Source of the DNA: Herbaspirillum sp. SJZ106
Lineage (GTDB): Bacteria > Pseudomonadota > Gammaproteobacteria > Burkholderiales > Burkholderiaceae_D
Direction of reading: 5' to 3'
Length of the DNA stretch: 64,000 nucleotides
Assembly (NCBI RefSeq): GCF_006715495.1
Contig: NZ_VFNI01000003.1
Span: forward strand, 310,001-374,000
The position numbers were made by a program, and so were the translations under genes. Positions 41,750 through 49,917 of this stretch are shown here, piece by piece. Every line of letters begins with the position of its first letter. Within the stretch, counting starts at the first letter, position 1. Under the pieces are notes generated by a model, which saw nothing but the letters and a program-made list of their open reading frames with translations, ran no database searches and was not told where the DNA came from.

Positions 41750-42739
41750 ATGATCCCCTATACCCCGCCCGGCACCGCGCGCACGATTCCGGTGATCGAC
41801 TTTGCCGACGCCTTCTCTTCCGAGAAAGCCAAGCGCGAAGCGGTCGCCTGGGAAATCCACAAGATCTCGCGCGATGTCGGCTTCTTCTACATCGTCAACC
41901 ATGGCGTGCCGCAAGCGCTCATCGACGGCCAGTTCGACTGGGCGTGCCGCTTCTTCGCATTGCCTCAGGCCAGCAAGTCGGCCATCGACATGCGGCATTC
42001 GCCCTCGGGCTACGGCTACGAGCGCATGGGCGCGCAGGCGCTGGACGACGGCGCGCCGGCCGACCTGAAGGAGGGCTTCCAGTTCGGCTTCGACATCGAT
42101 CCGGCGCATCCCTATGTGCGGCGCGGCCTGCTGCGCTATGGCCACAATCTGTGGCCGGCCGGGCTGCCGGGATTCGAGCAGCATTCGCGCCGCTATTACG
42201 ACGCCATGCGCGCGCTGTCGCACCGCCTGCTGTCGGTGATCGCGCTGTCGCTGCAGATGCCGGAGGACTTTTTCGAGCCGGTGCTGCAAACGCCGATCGC
42301 CACCCAGCGCATGCTGCATTACCCGCCGCAACCGGTGGACGCGCAAGCCAACCAGATCGGCGCCGGTGCGCATACCGACTGGGGCCTGGTCACCATCCTG
42401 GCGCAGGACGAGACCGGCGGCCTGGAAATCTGCAATGCCGATGGCCAATGGGTGCGCGCCACGCCGATTCGCGGCAGCTTCGTGGTCAACATCGGCGATT
42501 TGCTGCAGCGCTGGAGCAACGACCTCTACCACAGCAATCCGCACCGCGTGCTCAACGGCGGCTCGGCGCCGCGCTATTCGCTGCCGTTCTTCCAGGACGG
42601 CGACCAGGCAGCCACCGTGGCCTGCCTGCCGAGCTGTTGCTCGGCGCAACGGCCGGCGCGTTATGCGCCATGCACCATCGGCGACTATCTGGACATGAAG
42701 GTGCGCGAGACCCTCGGCGCCGCCGCGGTACAGGACTAG
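41750..42739 (+). CDS. Isopenicillin N synthase-like Fe(II)/2-oxoglutarate oxygenase
   Basis: A 329-residue oxygenase with the DIOX_N domain (IPVIDFADAF, VGFFYIVNHGVP) and the 2OG-FeII core. The iron ligands are His and Asp in GAHTDWG (near residues 207-209) and His in NPHRV (near 265). The RYSLPFF Arg-x-Ser near 275 binds 2-oxoglutarate. Family members hydroxylate small molecules; thymine 7-hydroxylase and plant hormone oxidases belong here. In this cluster it may hydroxylate the imported heterocycle or a side chain. Its own substrate cannot be read from the sequence. Confidence 0.88.
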   Translation: MIPYTPPGTARTIPVIDFADAFSSEKAKREAVAWEIHKISRDVGFFYIVNHGVPQALIDGQFDWACRFFALPQASKSAIDMRHSPSGYGYERMGAQALDDGAPADLKEGFQFGFDIDPAHPYVRRGLLRYGHNLWPAGLPGFEQHSRRYYDAMRALSHRLLSVIALSLQMPEDFFEPVLQTPIATQRMLHYPPQPVDAQANQIGAGAHTDWGLVTILAQDETGGLEICNADGQWVRATPIRGSFVVNIGDLLQRWSNDLYHSNPHRVLNGGSAPRYSLPFFQDGDQAATVACLPSCCSAQRPARYAPCTIGDYLDMKVRETLGAAAVQD

Positions 42740-42836
42740 ATTTTTTGCATCACCCGGCGAAGGCGACCGTATTGGCGCGCCGGCCGGAGCGCCGCGGCAC
42801 CATGACATCCGCGGCCGACAAGGAAGGAGCAACACC

Positions 42837-43862
42837 ATGCTGGTTACCCAACAAAAAGTCTTGCGCAGGTTCTGGTACGCACTGATGCCCATCTCGATGC
42901 TCAAGGACGGCCCGCAGCCGTTCACGCTGTTGGGCGAGAAGCTGGTCGTCTGGCTGAAGGAAGACGGCACGCCGGCCGCGCTGCAGGACCGCTGCTGCCA
43001 CCGCACCGCCAGGCTGTCCAAAGGCTTCGTCGAGAACGGCAACATCGTCTGCGGCTACCACGGCTGGACTTTCAACGGCGCCGGCGCCTGCGTGCGCGTG
43101 CCGCAAAGCGTGGACGGCAGCGTGCCCTCGGGCGCCTGCGTCAAGTCCTACCATTGCAAGGAACGCTACGGCTACGTGTGGGTGGCGCTGGAAGACCCGC
43201 TGCGCGACATTCCCGACTTTCCCGAGGACGGCGCCCCCGGCTACCGCCGCATCTTCCAGTTCTACGAGCGCTGGGAGACCAGCCCGCTGCGCATGATGGA
43301 AAACTCTTTCGACAACTCGCACTTCAGCTATGTGCATCGCGCCACCTTCGGCCTGTACGACCAGCCCAAGCCGGAGAAGTACGAGATCAACGAGACCGAT
43401 TACGGCTTCGAGGCCGAGACGCGGGTGCCGATCAAGAACGTGCCGGCCAGCTACCGCGTCACCGGCAGCCAGGCCGACACCACCGTGCGCCACATGTTCA
43501 ACCGCTGGTACCTGCCGTTCGTGCGGCGCTTCGGCTGCGAGTATCCGGAAAGCGGCCGCCACCACATCATCTACAACTGCGCCACGCCGATCGACGATGG
43601 TTCCATCATGCTGGCGCAATGGCTGTACCGCAACGACACCGAGGAGGATTGCCCGGAAGCCGAGCTGGTGGCCTGGGATGCGCCCATCCTGGTGGAGGAC
43701 CGCGAGATCCTGGAAGCCACCGATCCGGATGCCTGCGTCGACGTGCGGCGGCGCCAGGAATTCCACATGGCCTCCGACCGCCCCGGCCTGATCATGCGCC
43801 GCATGCTGCTGCAGCTGCTGGAGGAGCATGGCGAGCAGGAAGTCTTCCGCAGCAACGTCTGA
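42837..43862 (+). CDS. Rieske non-haem iron oxygenase, VanA/N-demethylase-like
   Basis: A 341-residue oxygenase component. The Rieske 2Fe-2S motif is C-C-H near residues 53-55 and CGYH near 72-75, 16 residues apart. The mononuclear iron site is NSFDNSHFSYVH near residues 157-168 (bridging Asp, two His). The length and domain order match one-component alpha subunits such as vanillate and dicamba demethylases and the N-demethylases of methylxanthines. O- or N-dealkylation or ring hydroxylation is therefore likely, with electrons from the VanB-type reductase of the same cluster. AAGGAAGGAG precedes the ATG. Confidence 0.92.
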   Translation: MLVTQQKVLRRFWYALMPISMLKDGPQPFTLLGEKLVVWLKEDGTPAALQDRCCHRTARLSKGFVENGNIVCGYHGWTFNGAGACVRVPQSVDGSVPSGACVKSYHCKERYGYVWVALEDPLRDIPDFPEDGAPGYRRIFQFYERWETSPLRMMENSFDNSHFSYVHRATFGLYDQPKPEKYEINETDYGFEAETRVPIKNVPASYRVTGSQADTTVRHMFNRWYLPFVRRFGCEYPESGRHHIIYNCATPIDDGSIMLAQWLYRNDTEEDCPEAELVAWDAPILVEDREILEATDPDACVDVRRRQEFHMASDRPGLIMRRMLLQLLEEHGEQEVFRSNV

Positions 43863-43876
43863 CACGGCAGGGAGCA

Positions 43877-44737
43877 ATGATGCACAGAGACGATTACGCG
43901 ATGTCGCAGGCCGCGGCATTGGACGACACGGGGAGCGGCGGCGAAGATGCGCCGGTGCTGTCGGCGCAGCGGGTGGAGAAAACCTACCGCAACGGCACGC
44001 GCGCGCTGGACGAGGTGAGGCTGGATATCCGGCGCGGCGAGTTCGTCTCGCTGCTCGGGCCTTCCGGCTGCGGCAAGAGCACCTTGCTGAAGATGTTCGC
44101 CGGGCTGGAAGAGCCTTCGCACGGGCATATCCGTTGGTGGGGCAAGAACCTGGCCACGGTCGGCACGCCCGGGCATACGCTGGCCATGGTGTTCCAGGAG
44201 GCCACGCTGATGCCCTGGGCCACGGTGGAACAGAATGCGCGCCTGCCGCTGGACTTGCGCCATATGCCGCGCGCGCAGAGCGAGCCGCGCGTGCGTGAGG
44301 CATTGCAGCTGGTTGGGCTGGAGAAATTCCACCAGGTGCTGCCGCGCGAACTCTCGGGCGGCATGCAGATGCGCGCCTCGATCGCCCGGGCGCTGGCTAC
44401 GCAACCCAACCTGCTGCTGATGGACGAGCCCTTCGGCGCGCTCGACGAATTTACCCGCAACAAGCTCGACGCCGACCTGCGCGACATCTGGAGCAGGCAG
44501 GACCTGACGGTGGTGTTCGTCACCCACAGCATCTACGAGGCGGTGTTCCTGTCCTCGCGCGTGATCGTGATGGCGGCGCGCCCGGGACGGGTGATCGCGG
44601 ACGTGGCGATCGACGCGCCCGGCCCGCGCGACGAGGCCTTCCGCATCTCGGCGCCGTTCATGCAGTACTGCAAGACCCTTTCCGATTACCTGACGCTGGC
44701 CAACCAGCAAGGAGGCGGCCATGCCGGCGAACATTAA
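43877..44737 (+). CDS. ABC transporter ATPase, SsuB/TauB/ThiZ-like
   Basis: A 286-residue ATPase of the nitrate/sulfonate/pyrimidine class. Walker A is GPSGCGKST near residue 60, the Q-loop FQEATLMPWATV, the signature ELSGGMQMRASIARAL near 158 (Met replaces Gln, usual in this class) and Walker B LLLMDEPFGALD near 178. GGGAG precedes ATGATG at 43877. It overlaps the permease gene by 17 bp, so the two are translationally coupled. Confidence 0.93.
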   Translation: MMHRDDYAMSQAAALDDTGSGGEDAPVLSAQRVEKTYRNGTRALDEVRLDIRRGEFVSLLGPSGCGKSTLLKMFAGLEEPSHGHIRWWGKNLATVGTPGHTLAMVFQEATLMPWATVEQNARLPLDLRHMPRAQSEPRVREALQLVGLEKFHQVLPRELSGGMQMRASIARALATQPNLLLMDEPFGALDEFTRNKLDADLRDIWSRQDLTVVFVTHSIYEAVFLSSRVIVMAARPGRVIADVAIDAPGPRDEAFRISAPFMQYCKTLSDYLTLANQQGGGHAGEH

Positions 44738-45524
44738 CCCCCTGGTCAACCGGCCCGGTTTCTGGCGCGTGGCCGCGCCGCTGGGCATCGGCGCGTGCCT
44801 GCTGCTGGCCTGGCAACTGGTGTGCATGTTGCTGGAGGTGCCGGATTACCTGGTGCCGACGCCGGCGGTGATCGCCAGGACGCTGGCGGCGGACTGGGGC
44901 ATGCTGCTGGAGTCGCTGCTGGTGACGCTGAAGATCACTTTCCTGGCCTTCGCGTTCGCGGTGCTGCTGGGCGTGGCGATCGCTTTCCTGTTCGTGCAGA
45001 GTCGCTTCATCGAGATCAGCTTTTTTCCCTACGCGATCATCCTGCAGGTCACGCCCATCGTCGCCATCGCGCCGCTGATCATCATCTGGGTCAAGGACAC
45101 CACGGCGGCGCTGACCGTGTGCGCCACCATCATGGCGCTGTTCCCGATCATCTCCAACACCACGCTGGGACTGCGCAGCGTCAACGCCGGCCTGCTCAAC
45201 CTGTTCAGGCTGAACAAGGCCACGCGCTGGCAGACCCTGAGGCGCCTGCGCATCCCCAGCGCCTTGCCGTACTTCTTCGGCGGTTTGCGCATCTCCAGCG
45301 GCTTGGCGCTGATCGGCGCGGTGGTGGCCGAGTTCGTGGCCGGCACCGGCGGCACCGGTTCGGGGCTGGCCTACCAGATCCTGCAGGCGGGCTTCCAGCT
45401 CAATATTCCGCGGTTGTTTGCGGCCTTGTTCCTGATCACGCTGACCGGCATCCTGCTGTTCTGGATGATGAGCGCCTTGTCGCGCGCCGTGCTGGCGGGA
45501 TGGCATGAGAGCGAAATGGGGTAG
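44721..45524 (+). CDS. ABC transporter permease, SsuC/TauC/ThiX-like
   Basis: A 267-residue inner-membrane permease with about six helices and the typical PTPAVIARTL near residue 50. ATPIVAIAPLIIIW-like sequence (here QVTPIVAIAPLIIIW) and TLGLRSVNAGLLNLFRLN precede the coupling-helix segment LRRLRIPSALPYFFGGLRIS. It forms the channel for the cluster's binding protein and ATPase. The start overlaps the ATPase gene; AAGGAGG lies just before the ATG. Confidence 0.92.
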   Translation: MPANINPLVNRPGFWRVAAPLGIGACLLLAWQLVCMLLEVPDYLVPTPAVIARTLAADWGMLLESLLVTLKITFLAFAFAVLLGVAIAFLFVQSRFIEISFFPYAIILQVTPIVAIAPLIIIWVKDTTAALTVCATIMALFPIISNTTLGLRSVNAGLLNLFRLNKATRWQTLRRLRIPSALPYFFGGLRISSGLALIGAVVAEFVAGTGGTGSGLAYQILQAGFQLNIPRLFAALFLITLTGILLFWMMSALSRAVLAGWHESEMG

Positions 45525-45532
45525 TGCGTGTT

Positions 45533-45560
45533 GCGCGACAACTTTAGCGCGACAACTTTA
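45533..45560. repeat. Exact 14-bp tandem duplication
   Basis: GCGCGACAACTTTA occurs twice head-to-tail (45533-45546, 45547-45560) right after the permease stop and before the composite inverted repeat. Confidence 0.9.
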
Positions 45561-45563
45561 CGC

Positions 45564-45664
45564 CGTCGTCCCGGCGAAGGCCGGGACCCAGCGTCGTGCG
45601 CGGCGTCCGATGTAAAAGCGAACCGCATCAACGCCGCTGGATCCTGACTTTCGTCAGGACGACG
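45564..45664. repeat. Composite inverted-repeat element before the amidohydrolase gene
   Basis: Outer arms CGTCGTC and GACGACG (45564-45570, 45658-45664) enclose two hairpins: GTCCCGGC/GCCGGGAC (45568-45575, 45580-45587) and TCCTGAC/GTCAGGA (45642-45648, 45653-45659). CCAGCG (45588-45593) also pairs with CGCTGG (45635-45640). The pattern is that of widespread proteobacterial mobile intergenic palindromes. It ends 24 bp before the next ATG. Confidence 0.75.
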
Positions 45665-45688
45665 AAGCATCCATCTGGAGTGTCTTGA

Positions 45689-47107
45689 ATGAGTGAATCC
45701 ATCCTTATCCGCAACCTGCAAGCCATCATGACCGGCTTGCCCGGCGCCGCCTCGCGCCACGCCGGCCCGGATATCCGCATCGATGGCGGCACGGTGGCCG
45801 CCATCGGCAAGCTGGCGCCGCAGCCCGGCGAGCGCATCATCGATGCGACCGACTGCGTGGCCTACCCGGCCTGGGTCAACACCCACCACCATCTGTTCCA
45901 GTCGCTGTTGAAGGGCGACCCGATGGGCATCAACGCCAGCCTGACGCCGTGGCTGGCGGCCACGCCTTACCGCTACCGCGCGAAATTCGACGCCGAACTG
46001 TTCCGCCTGGCGGCGCGCATCGGCATGGTCGAACTGATGCGCTCGGGTTGCGGCACCATCGCCGACCACAATTACCTGTACTACCCCGGCATGCCTTTCG
46101 ACACCTCGGAGATCCTGTTCGACGAAGCCGAAAAACTCGGCCTGCGCTTCGTCCTGTGCCGCGGCACCGCCACCCGCACGCGCCAGCTGGAGGCCGAGCT
46201 GCCGAGCGCGCTGCGGCCGGAGACGCTGGACGGTTTCCTGCAGGACATGGCGCGGCTGGCCAAGCGTTTCCACGATCCTTCGCCGGCGGCGCTGCGGCGT
46301 GTGGTGATGGCACCCACCACGCCGCTGTATTCGGCATCTCCCGAGGAATTGCGCGAGATGGCGCAAGCCGGGCGCGCACTCGGCCTGCGCCTGCACAGCC
46401 ATTTGTCAGAAACCGTCGGCTACCAGGACAGCGCGTACAGCATGCATGGCTGCTCGCCGGTGGCGTTCTGCGAGCGCATCGGCTGGCTGGGCCAAGACGT
46501 GTGGTTCGCCCACCTGGTGCAGCTGGACGAGGAGGAGATCCGCCTGCTGGGCGTGACCGGCACCGGCATCGCCCATTGCCCGCAGAGCAACGGCCGGCTG
46601 GGCAGCGGCATTGCGCCGATCCGGGCGCTGGAGGCGGCCGGGGTGCCGGTGTCGATCGGGGTCGATGGCGCAGCTTCCAACGAAGCGGCCGACATGATCT
46701 CGGAAACCCATGCGGCCTGGCTGATGCAGCGCGCGCGGCGCGGCCAGCAGGCCATCCCGGCCTTTCGCGGCGGCGCCTACGAAGGCGGGGCGGACGAGGC
46801 CACGGTGGAAGACGTGGTGCGCTGGGGCAGCAGCGGCGGCGCCAGGGTGCTGGGATTGGGCGCACTGGACGGTTTGCGCATCGGGCAGCAGGCCGATATC
46901 GCGCTCTATCGGCTGGACGATCCGCGCTACTTCGGCTTGCACGACCCGGCCATCGGGCCGGTGGTTGCGGGCGGCCGGCCCGGGCTCAAGTCCCTGCTGG
47001 TCGCCGGCAGGGAAGTGGTGCGCGACGACGCCATTCCCGGCGTCGAACTGGCGGCGCTGGGACGCCAGGCGCGCGATGCCGTGCGGAAACTGTTGGGTAG
47101 TTGCTGA
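45689..47107 (+). CDS. COG0402 amidohydrolase, 8-oxoguanine deaminase-like
   Basis: A 472-residue metal-dependent hydrolase of the TrzA/GuaD/AtzB group. NTHHHLFQSLLKGDPM near residue 63 carries the first His-x-His. Further ligands are in LHSHLSET (near 235) and in the conserved GVDGAASNE (near 324), and IAHCPQSNGRLGSGIAPI is a family hallmark. Such enzymes deaminate purines, pterins or s-triazines; the NTHHHLFQSL segment recalls 8-oxoguanine deaminase. CTGGAG lies 8 nt before the ATG. It closes the oxygenase/ABC cluster although an inverted-repeat element separates it from the permease gene. Confidence 0.87.
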   Translation: MSESILIRNLQAIMTGLPGAASRHAGPDIRIDGGTVAAIGKLAPQPGERIIDATDCVAYPAWVNTHHHLFQSLLKGDPMGINASLTPWLAATPYRYRAKFDAELFRLAARIGMVELMRSGCGTIADHNYLYYPGMPFDTSEILFDEAEKLGLRFVLCRGTATRTRQLEAELPSALRPETLDGFLQDMARLAKRFHDPSPAALRRVVMAPTTPLYSASPEELREMAQAGRALGLRLHSHLSETVGYQDSAYSMHGCSPVAFCERIGWLGQDVWFAHLVQLDEEEIRLLGVTGTGIAHCPQSNGRLGSGIAPIRALEAAGVPVSIGVDGAASNEAADMISETHAAWLMQRARRGQQAIPAFRGGAYEGGADEATVEDVVRWGSSGGARVLGLGALDGLRIGQQADIALYRLDDPRYFGLHDPAIGPVVAGGRPGLKSLLVAGREVVRDDAIPGVELAALGRQARDAVRKLLGSC

Positions 47108-47173
47108 GCAGTCATTGACGTTTTGCTATTGCCGCTGCCCGGCCCGGTTGCATGGGGCGGCAGCCAAAACTGC

Positions 47174-47179
47174 TAAAAT
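47174..47179 (+). promoter_or_regulatory. Extended -10 element 6 nt before the yqgE start codon
   Basis: TGC-TAAAAT (extended -10) is followed by GCGGGG and then ATG, predicting a leaderless transcript. A hairpin with GCTGCC/GGCAGC arms lies just upstream. Confidence 0.5.
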
Positions 47180-47185
47180 GCGGGG

Positions 47186-47971
47186 ATGATCAAGAGACGT
47201 AACGTTCCCTTCAGTTTCTCTGCCGAGGATTTCGACGAATCCGCGGATTCCTTTGGCGGTTTCGATCCTTTCGGCCGCATCCAGGCCCGCCGCGCGGCCA
47301 CAGCTGCAGCCGCGGCAAGCGAGGACGAGGCAGCCGGGGCCGGCGACGATGCCGCCGCCGAAGAGGCCAAGGCTCCGCTGGACCTGGACCTGACCAACCA
47401 TTTCCTGATCGCCATGCCATCCATGCTGGACCCGATCTTCGGCGGCACCGTGGTCTACCTGTGCGAACACAACCACAACGGCGCGCTCGGCGTGGTCATC
47501 AACAAGCCGACCGACATGACCATGGACGTGCTGTTGGATCGCATCAACCTCAAGCTCGAAATCAAGCCCGACACGCCCGACGCCATGCCCGAGGTGTACC
47601 GCCGCCCGGTGATGTTCGGCGGCCCGGTGCAGGTCGAGCGCGGCTTCGTACTGCACTCGGTGCCGCATTCGGCGCCGGATTCCTTTTCTTCCACGCTGCA
47701 GGTGACCGACGGCATCGCCCTGACCACTTCCAAGGACGTGCTGGAAGCGGTGGCGCTGGGCAACGGCCCGGCGCAGGTGCTGGTCAGCCTGGGTTGCTCG
47801 GGCTGGAGCGCCGGCCAGCTGGAAGACGAACTCGGCCGCAACGGCTGGCTGACGGTGAAGGCCGACCCGGCCATCATCTTCGAGCTGCCGGTGGAAGAAC
47901 GTTTCACCGCCGCGCTGGCCTTGCTGGGCATCGACCCGGTGATGCTGTCCGGCGACGCCGGACGCGCCTAG
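47186..47971 (+). CDS. yqgE: YqgE/AlgH family protein with an N-terminal extension
   Basis: A 261-residue member of UPF0301. The conserved domain starts at LTNHFLIAMPSMLDPIFGGT near residue 69 and ends near LLGIDPVMLSG. The family is usually ~185 residues; here ~65 extra residues precede it, including an Ala/Glu/Asp-rich stretch. The upstream -10 element placed right at ATG 47186 supports this long start, and no Met is near the domain border. Function is unclear (AlgH has been linked to alginate regulation). It is followed by ruvX, the conserved order in Betaproteobacteria. Confidence 0.9.
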   Translation: MIKRRNVPFSFSAEDFDESADSFGGFDPFGRIQARRAATAAAAASEDEAAGAGDDAAAEEAKAPLDLDLTNHFLIAMPSMLDPIFGGTVVYLCEHNHNGALGVVINKPTDMTMDVLLDRINLKLEIKPDTPDAMPEVYRRPVMFGGPVQVERGFVLHSVPHSAPDSFSSTLQVTDGIALTTSKDVLEAVALGNGPAQVLVSLGCSGWSAGQLEDELGRNGWLTVKADPAIIFELPVEERFTAALALLGIDPVMLSGDAGRA

Positions 47972-47987
47972 GTTCGGAGCGCGCCGC

Positions 47988-48374
47988 TTGGAGACTTTGC
48001 TTGCCTTCGACTTCGGCCTGAAACGCATCGGCGTGGCCGTGGGCAACACCGGCCTGAAGCAGGCGCAGCCGCTGGCGGTGATCAGCGAGCCGACCAACGA
48101 CGGCAAGTTCGCCGCCGTCGGCCGGTTGATCGCAGAATGGCAGCCCAGCCGCTGCGTGGTCGGCCTGCCGCTGCATCCGGACGGCGCCGAGCACGAGATG
48201 AGCGTGCGCTGCCGGCGTTTCGCCAACCAATTGCATGGCCGCTTCGGCGTCGAGGTGGCGCTGGTCGATGAGCGCTACTCGTCGGCCGTGATCGCGCAGC
48301 AGCGCGGCGAGCAGATCGACGACCAGGCGGCCGCCATCATTTTGCAGCAATACTTTGACGAGTCCGACTCATGA
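47988..48374 (+). CDS. ruvX: Holliday junction resolvase-like protein RuvX/YqgF
   Basis: A 128-residue RNase H-fold nuclease implicated in pre-16S rRNA 5' end processing and anti-termination. LLAFDFGLKRIGVAVGN near residue 4 holds the first catalytic Asp, VVGLPLHPDG the second region with conserved Asp, and VDERYSSAVI the third acidic motif. The start is a TTG at 47988 with GGAG 8 nt upstream. Its TGA overlaps the pyrR ATG, placing it in the yqgE-ruvX-pyrRBC' run. Confidence 0.93.
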   Translation: METLLAFDFGLKRIGVAVGNTGLKQAQPLAVISEPTNDGKFAAVGRLIAEWQPSRCVVGLPLHPDGAEHEMSVRCRRFANQLHGRFGVEVALVDERYSSAVIAQQRGEQIDDQAAAIILQQYFDESDS

Positions 48375-48892
48375 GCACAACAACCTCTACGCCTTCCGCG
48401 CTCGATGCGGAAGCGCTGTACCTGAAGCTGGCGCAGCAGGTCAAGGCCGGCTTGCAGGGCGCGTCCGATGTCGCGCTGGTGGGCATCCATTCCGGCGGCG
48501 CCTGGCTGGCCGAGCGCCTGGCCGATGAGCTCAAGCTGGGCCAGCGCCTGGGTTTCATCGACGTTTCCTTTTACCGCGACGACTTCGCCGAGAAGGGCCT
48601 GCGCCCCGACGTCAAGCCCAGCCAGATCCCGTTCGATGTCGAAGGCGCCACCATCGTGCTGATCGACGACGTGCTCTATACCGGGCGCACCACGCGCGCG
48701 GCGATCAACGAGCTGTTCGACTATGGTCGCCCGGCGCGCGTGCTGCTGGCGGCGCTGGTCGACCGCGGCGGGCGCGAGCTGCCGATCGCCGCCGATTTCC
48801 TGGCCGGGACGGTCACGCTGTCCAAACAAGAAAACCTGCAATTGCAACGCGCCGACGATGGCCGATTCTCCCTGACGGTGGTCCATGCTTAA
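48371..48892 (+). CDS. pyrR: PyrR bifunctional regulator/uracil phosphoribosyltransferase
   Basis: A 173-residue phosphoribosyltransferase-fold protein. The PRPP loop is [20 protein letters not shown] near residue 96, the family signature. Gram-negative PyrR proteins make UMP from uracil and PRPP and may regulate pyr genes; no attenuator hairpin with a PyrR box was recognised here. ATG overlaps the ruvX stop, and its 3' end overlaps the pyrB start by 8 bp, so expression is coupled to aspartate carbamoyltransferase. Confidence 0.95.
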   Translation: MSTTTSTPSALDAEALYLKLAQQVKAGLQGASDVALVGIHSGGAWLAERLADELKLGQRLGFIDVSFYRDDFAEKGLRPDVKPSQIPFDVEGATIVLIDDVLYTGRTTRAAINELFDYGRPARVLLAALVDRGGRELPIAADFLAGTVTLSKQENLQLQRADDGRFSLTVVHA

Positions 48893-49844
48893 TCCACAAC
48901 TGAACAAAAACGGCGAACTGCAACACCTGCTGACCATCGAAGGTCTGCCCAAAGCGATCCTGAACCATATCCTCGACACCGCCTCGTCCTTCGTCAGCAT
49001 CGGCGACCGTGAGGTGAAGAAGGTGCCGCTGATGCGGGGAAAAAGCGTGTTCAACCTGTTCTTCGAGAACTCCACGCGCACCCGCACCACCTTCGAGATC
49101 GCCTCCAAGCGCCTGTCGGCCGACGTGATCAACCTCAACATCCAGGCATCGAGCACCAGCAAGGGCGAGTCGCTGCTGGACACCATCGACAACCTGGCGG
49201 CGATGCACGCCGACATGTTCGTGGTGCGCCACGCGCAATCCGGCGCGCCGTTCCTGATCGCCAAGCACCTGATCGACACCAAGCAGTCGCATGTCCACGT
49301 GGTCAACGCCGGCGACGGTCGCCACGCGCACCCGACCCAGGGCTTGCTGGACATGTACACCATCCGCCACTACAAGAAGGATTTCACCAACTTGCGCGTG
49401 GCGATCGTGGGCGACATCCTGCACAGCCGCGTGGCGCGCTCCGACATCCACGCGCTGACCACGCTGGGCGTGCCCGAAGTGCGCGCCATCGGCCCGCGCA
49501 CCTTGCTGCCCGGCGGCCTGGAGCAGATGGGCGTGCGCGTGTTCCACAACATGGAAGAAGGCCTGAAGGACGTCGACGTCATCATCATGCTGCGCCTGCA
49601 GAACGAGCGCATGAGCGGCGCCCTGCTGCCCTCGGCGCAGGAGTTCTTCAAGAGCTACGGCCTCACGCCCGAGCGCCTGGCGCTGGCCAAGCCGGACGCG
49701 ATCGTGATGCACCCGGGCCCGATGAACCGCGGCGTGGAAATCGATTCGGCCGTGGCCGACGGCGCCCAGGCGGTGATTCTGCCGCAGGTGACCTTCGGCA
49801 TCGCGGTGCGCATGGCGGTGATGAGCATCGTGGCGGGTAATTGA
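48885..49844 (+). CDS. pyrB: Aspartate carbamoyltransferase catalytic chain
   Basis: A 319-residue enzyme joining carbamoyl phosphate and aspartate. The carbamoyl-phosphate signature [20 protein letters not shown] is near residues 60-79; [14 protein letters not shown] (near 146) and [13 protein letters not shown] (near 274) follow. It belongs to the class that assembles with an inactive dihydroorotase homologue rather than with PyrI. The following pyrC' gene supports that. [12 protein letters not shown] is the start, overlapping pyrR. Confidence 0.97.
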   Translation: MLNPQLNKNGELQHLLTIEGLPKAILNHILDTASSFVSIGDREVKKVPLMRGKSVFNLFFENSTRTRTTFEIASKRLSADVINLNIQASSTSKGESLLDTIDNLAAMHADMFVVRHAQSGAPFLIAKHLIDTKQSHVHVVNAGDGRHAHPTQGLLDMYTIRHYKKDFTNLRVAIVGDILHSRVARSDIHALTTLGVPEVRAIGPRTLLPGGLEQMGVRVFHNMEEGLKDVDVIIMLRLQNERMSGALLPSAQEFFKSYGLTPERLALAKPDAIVMHPGPMNRGVEIDSAVADGAQAVILPQVTFGIAVRMAVMSIVAGN

Positions 49845-49917
49845 ATTGCCGGAAACAGCAACACAAGCGAAATAACAGCGACGTTTTGGACGACCTCGTT
49901 AAGAAAATACTGAACTG

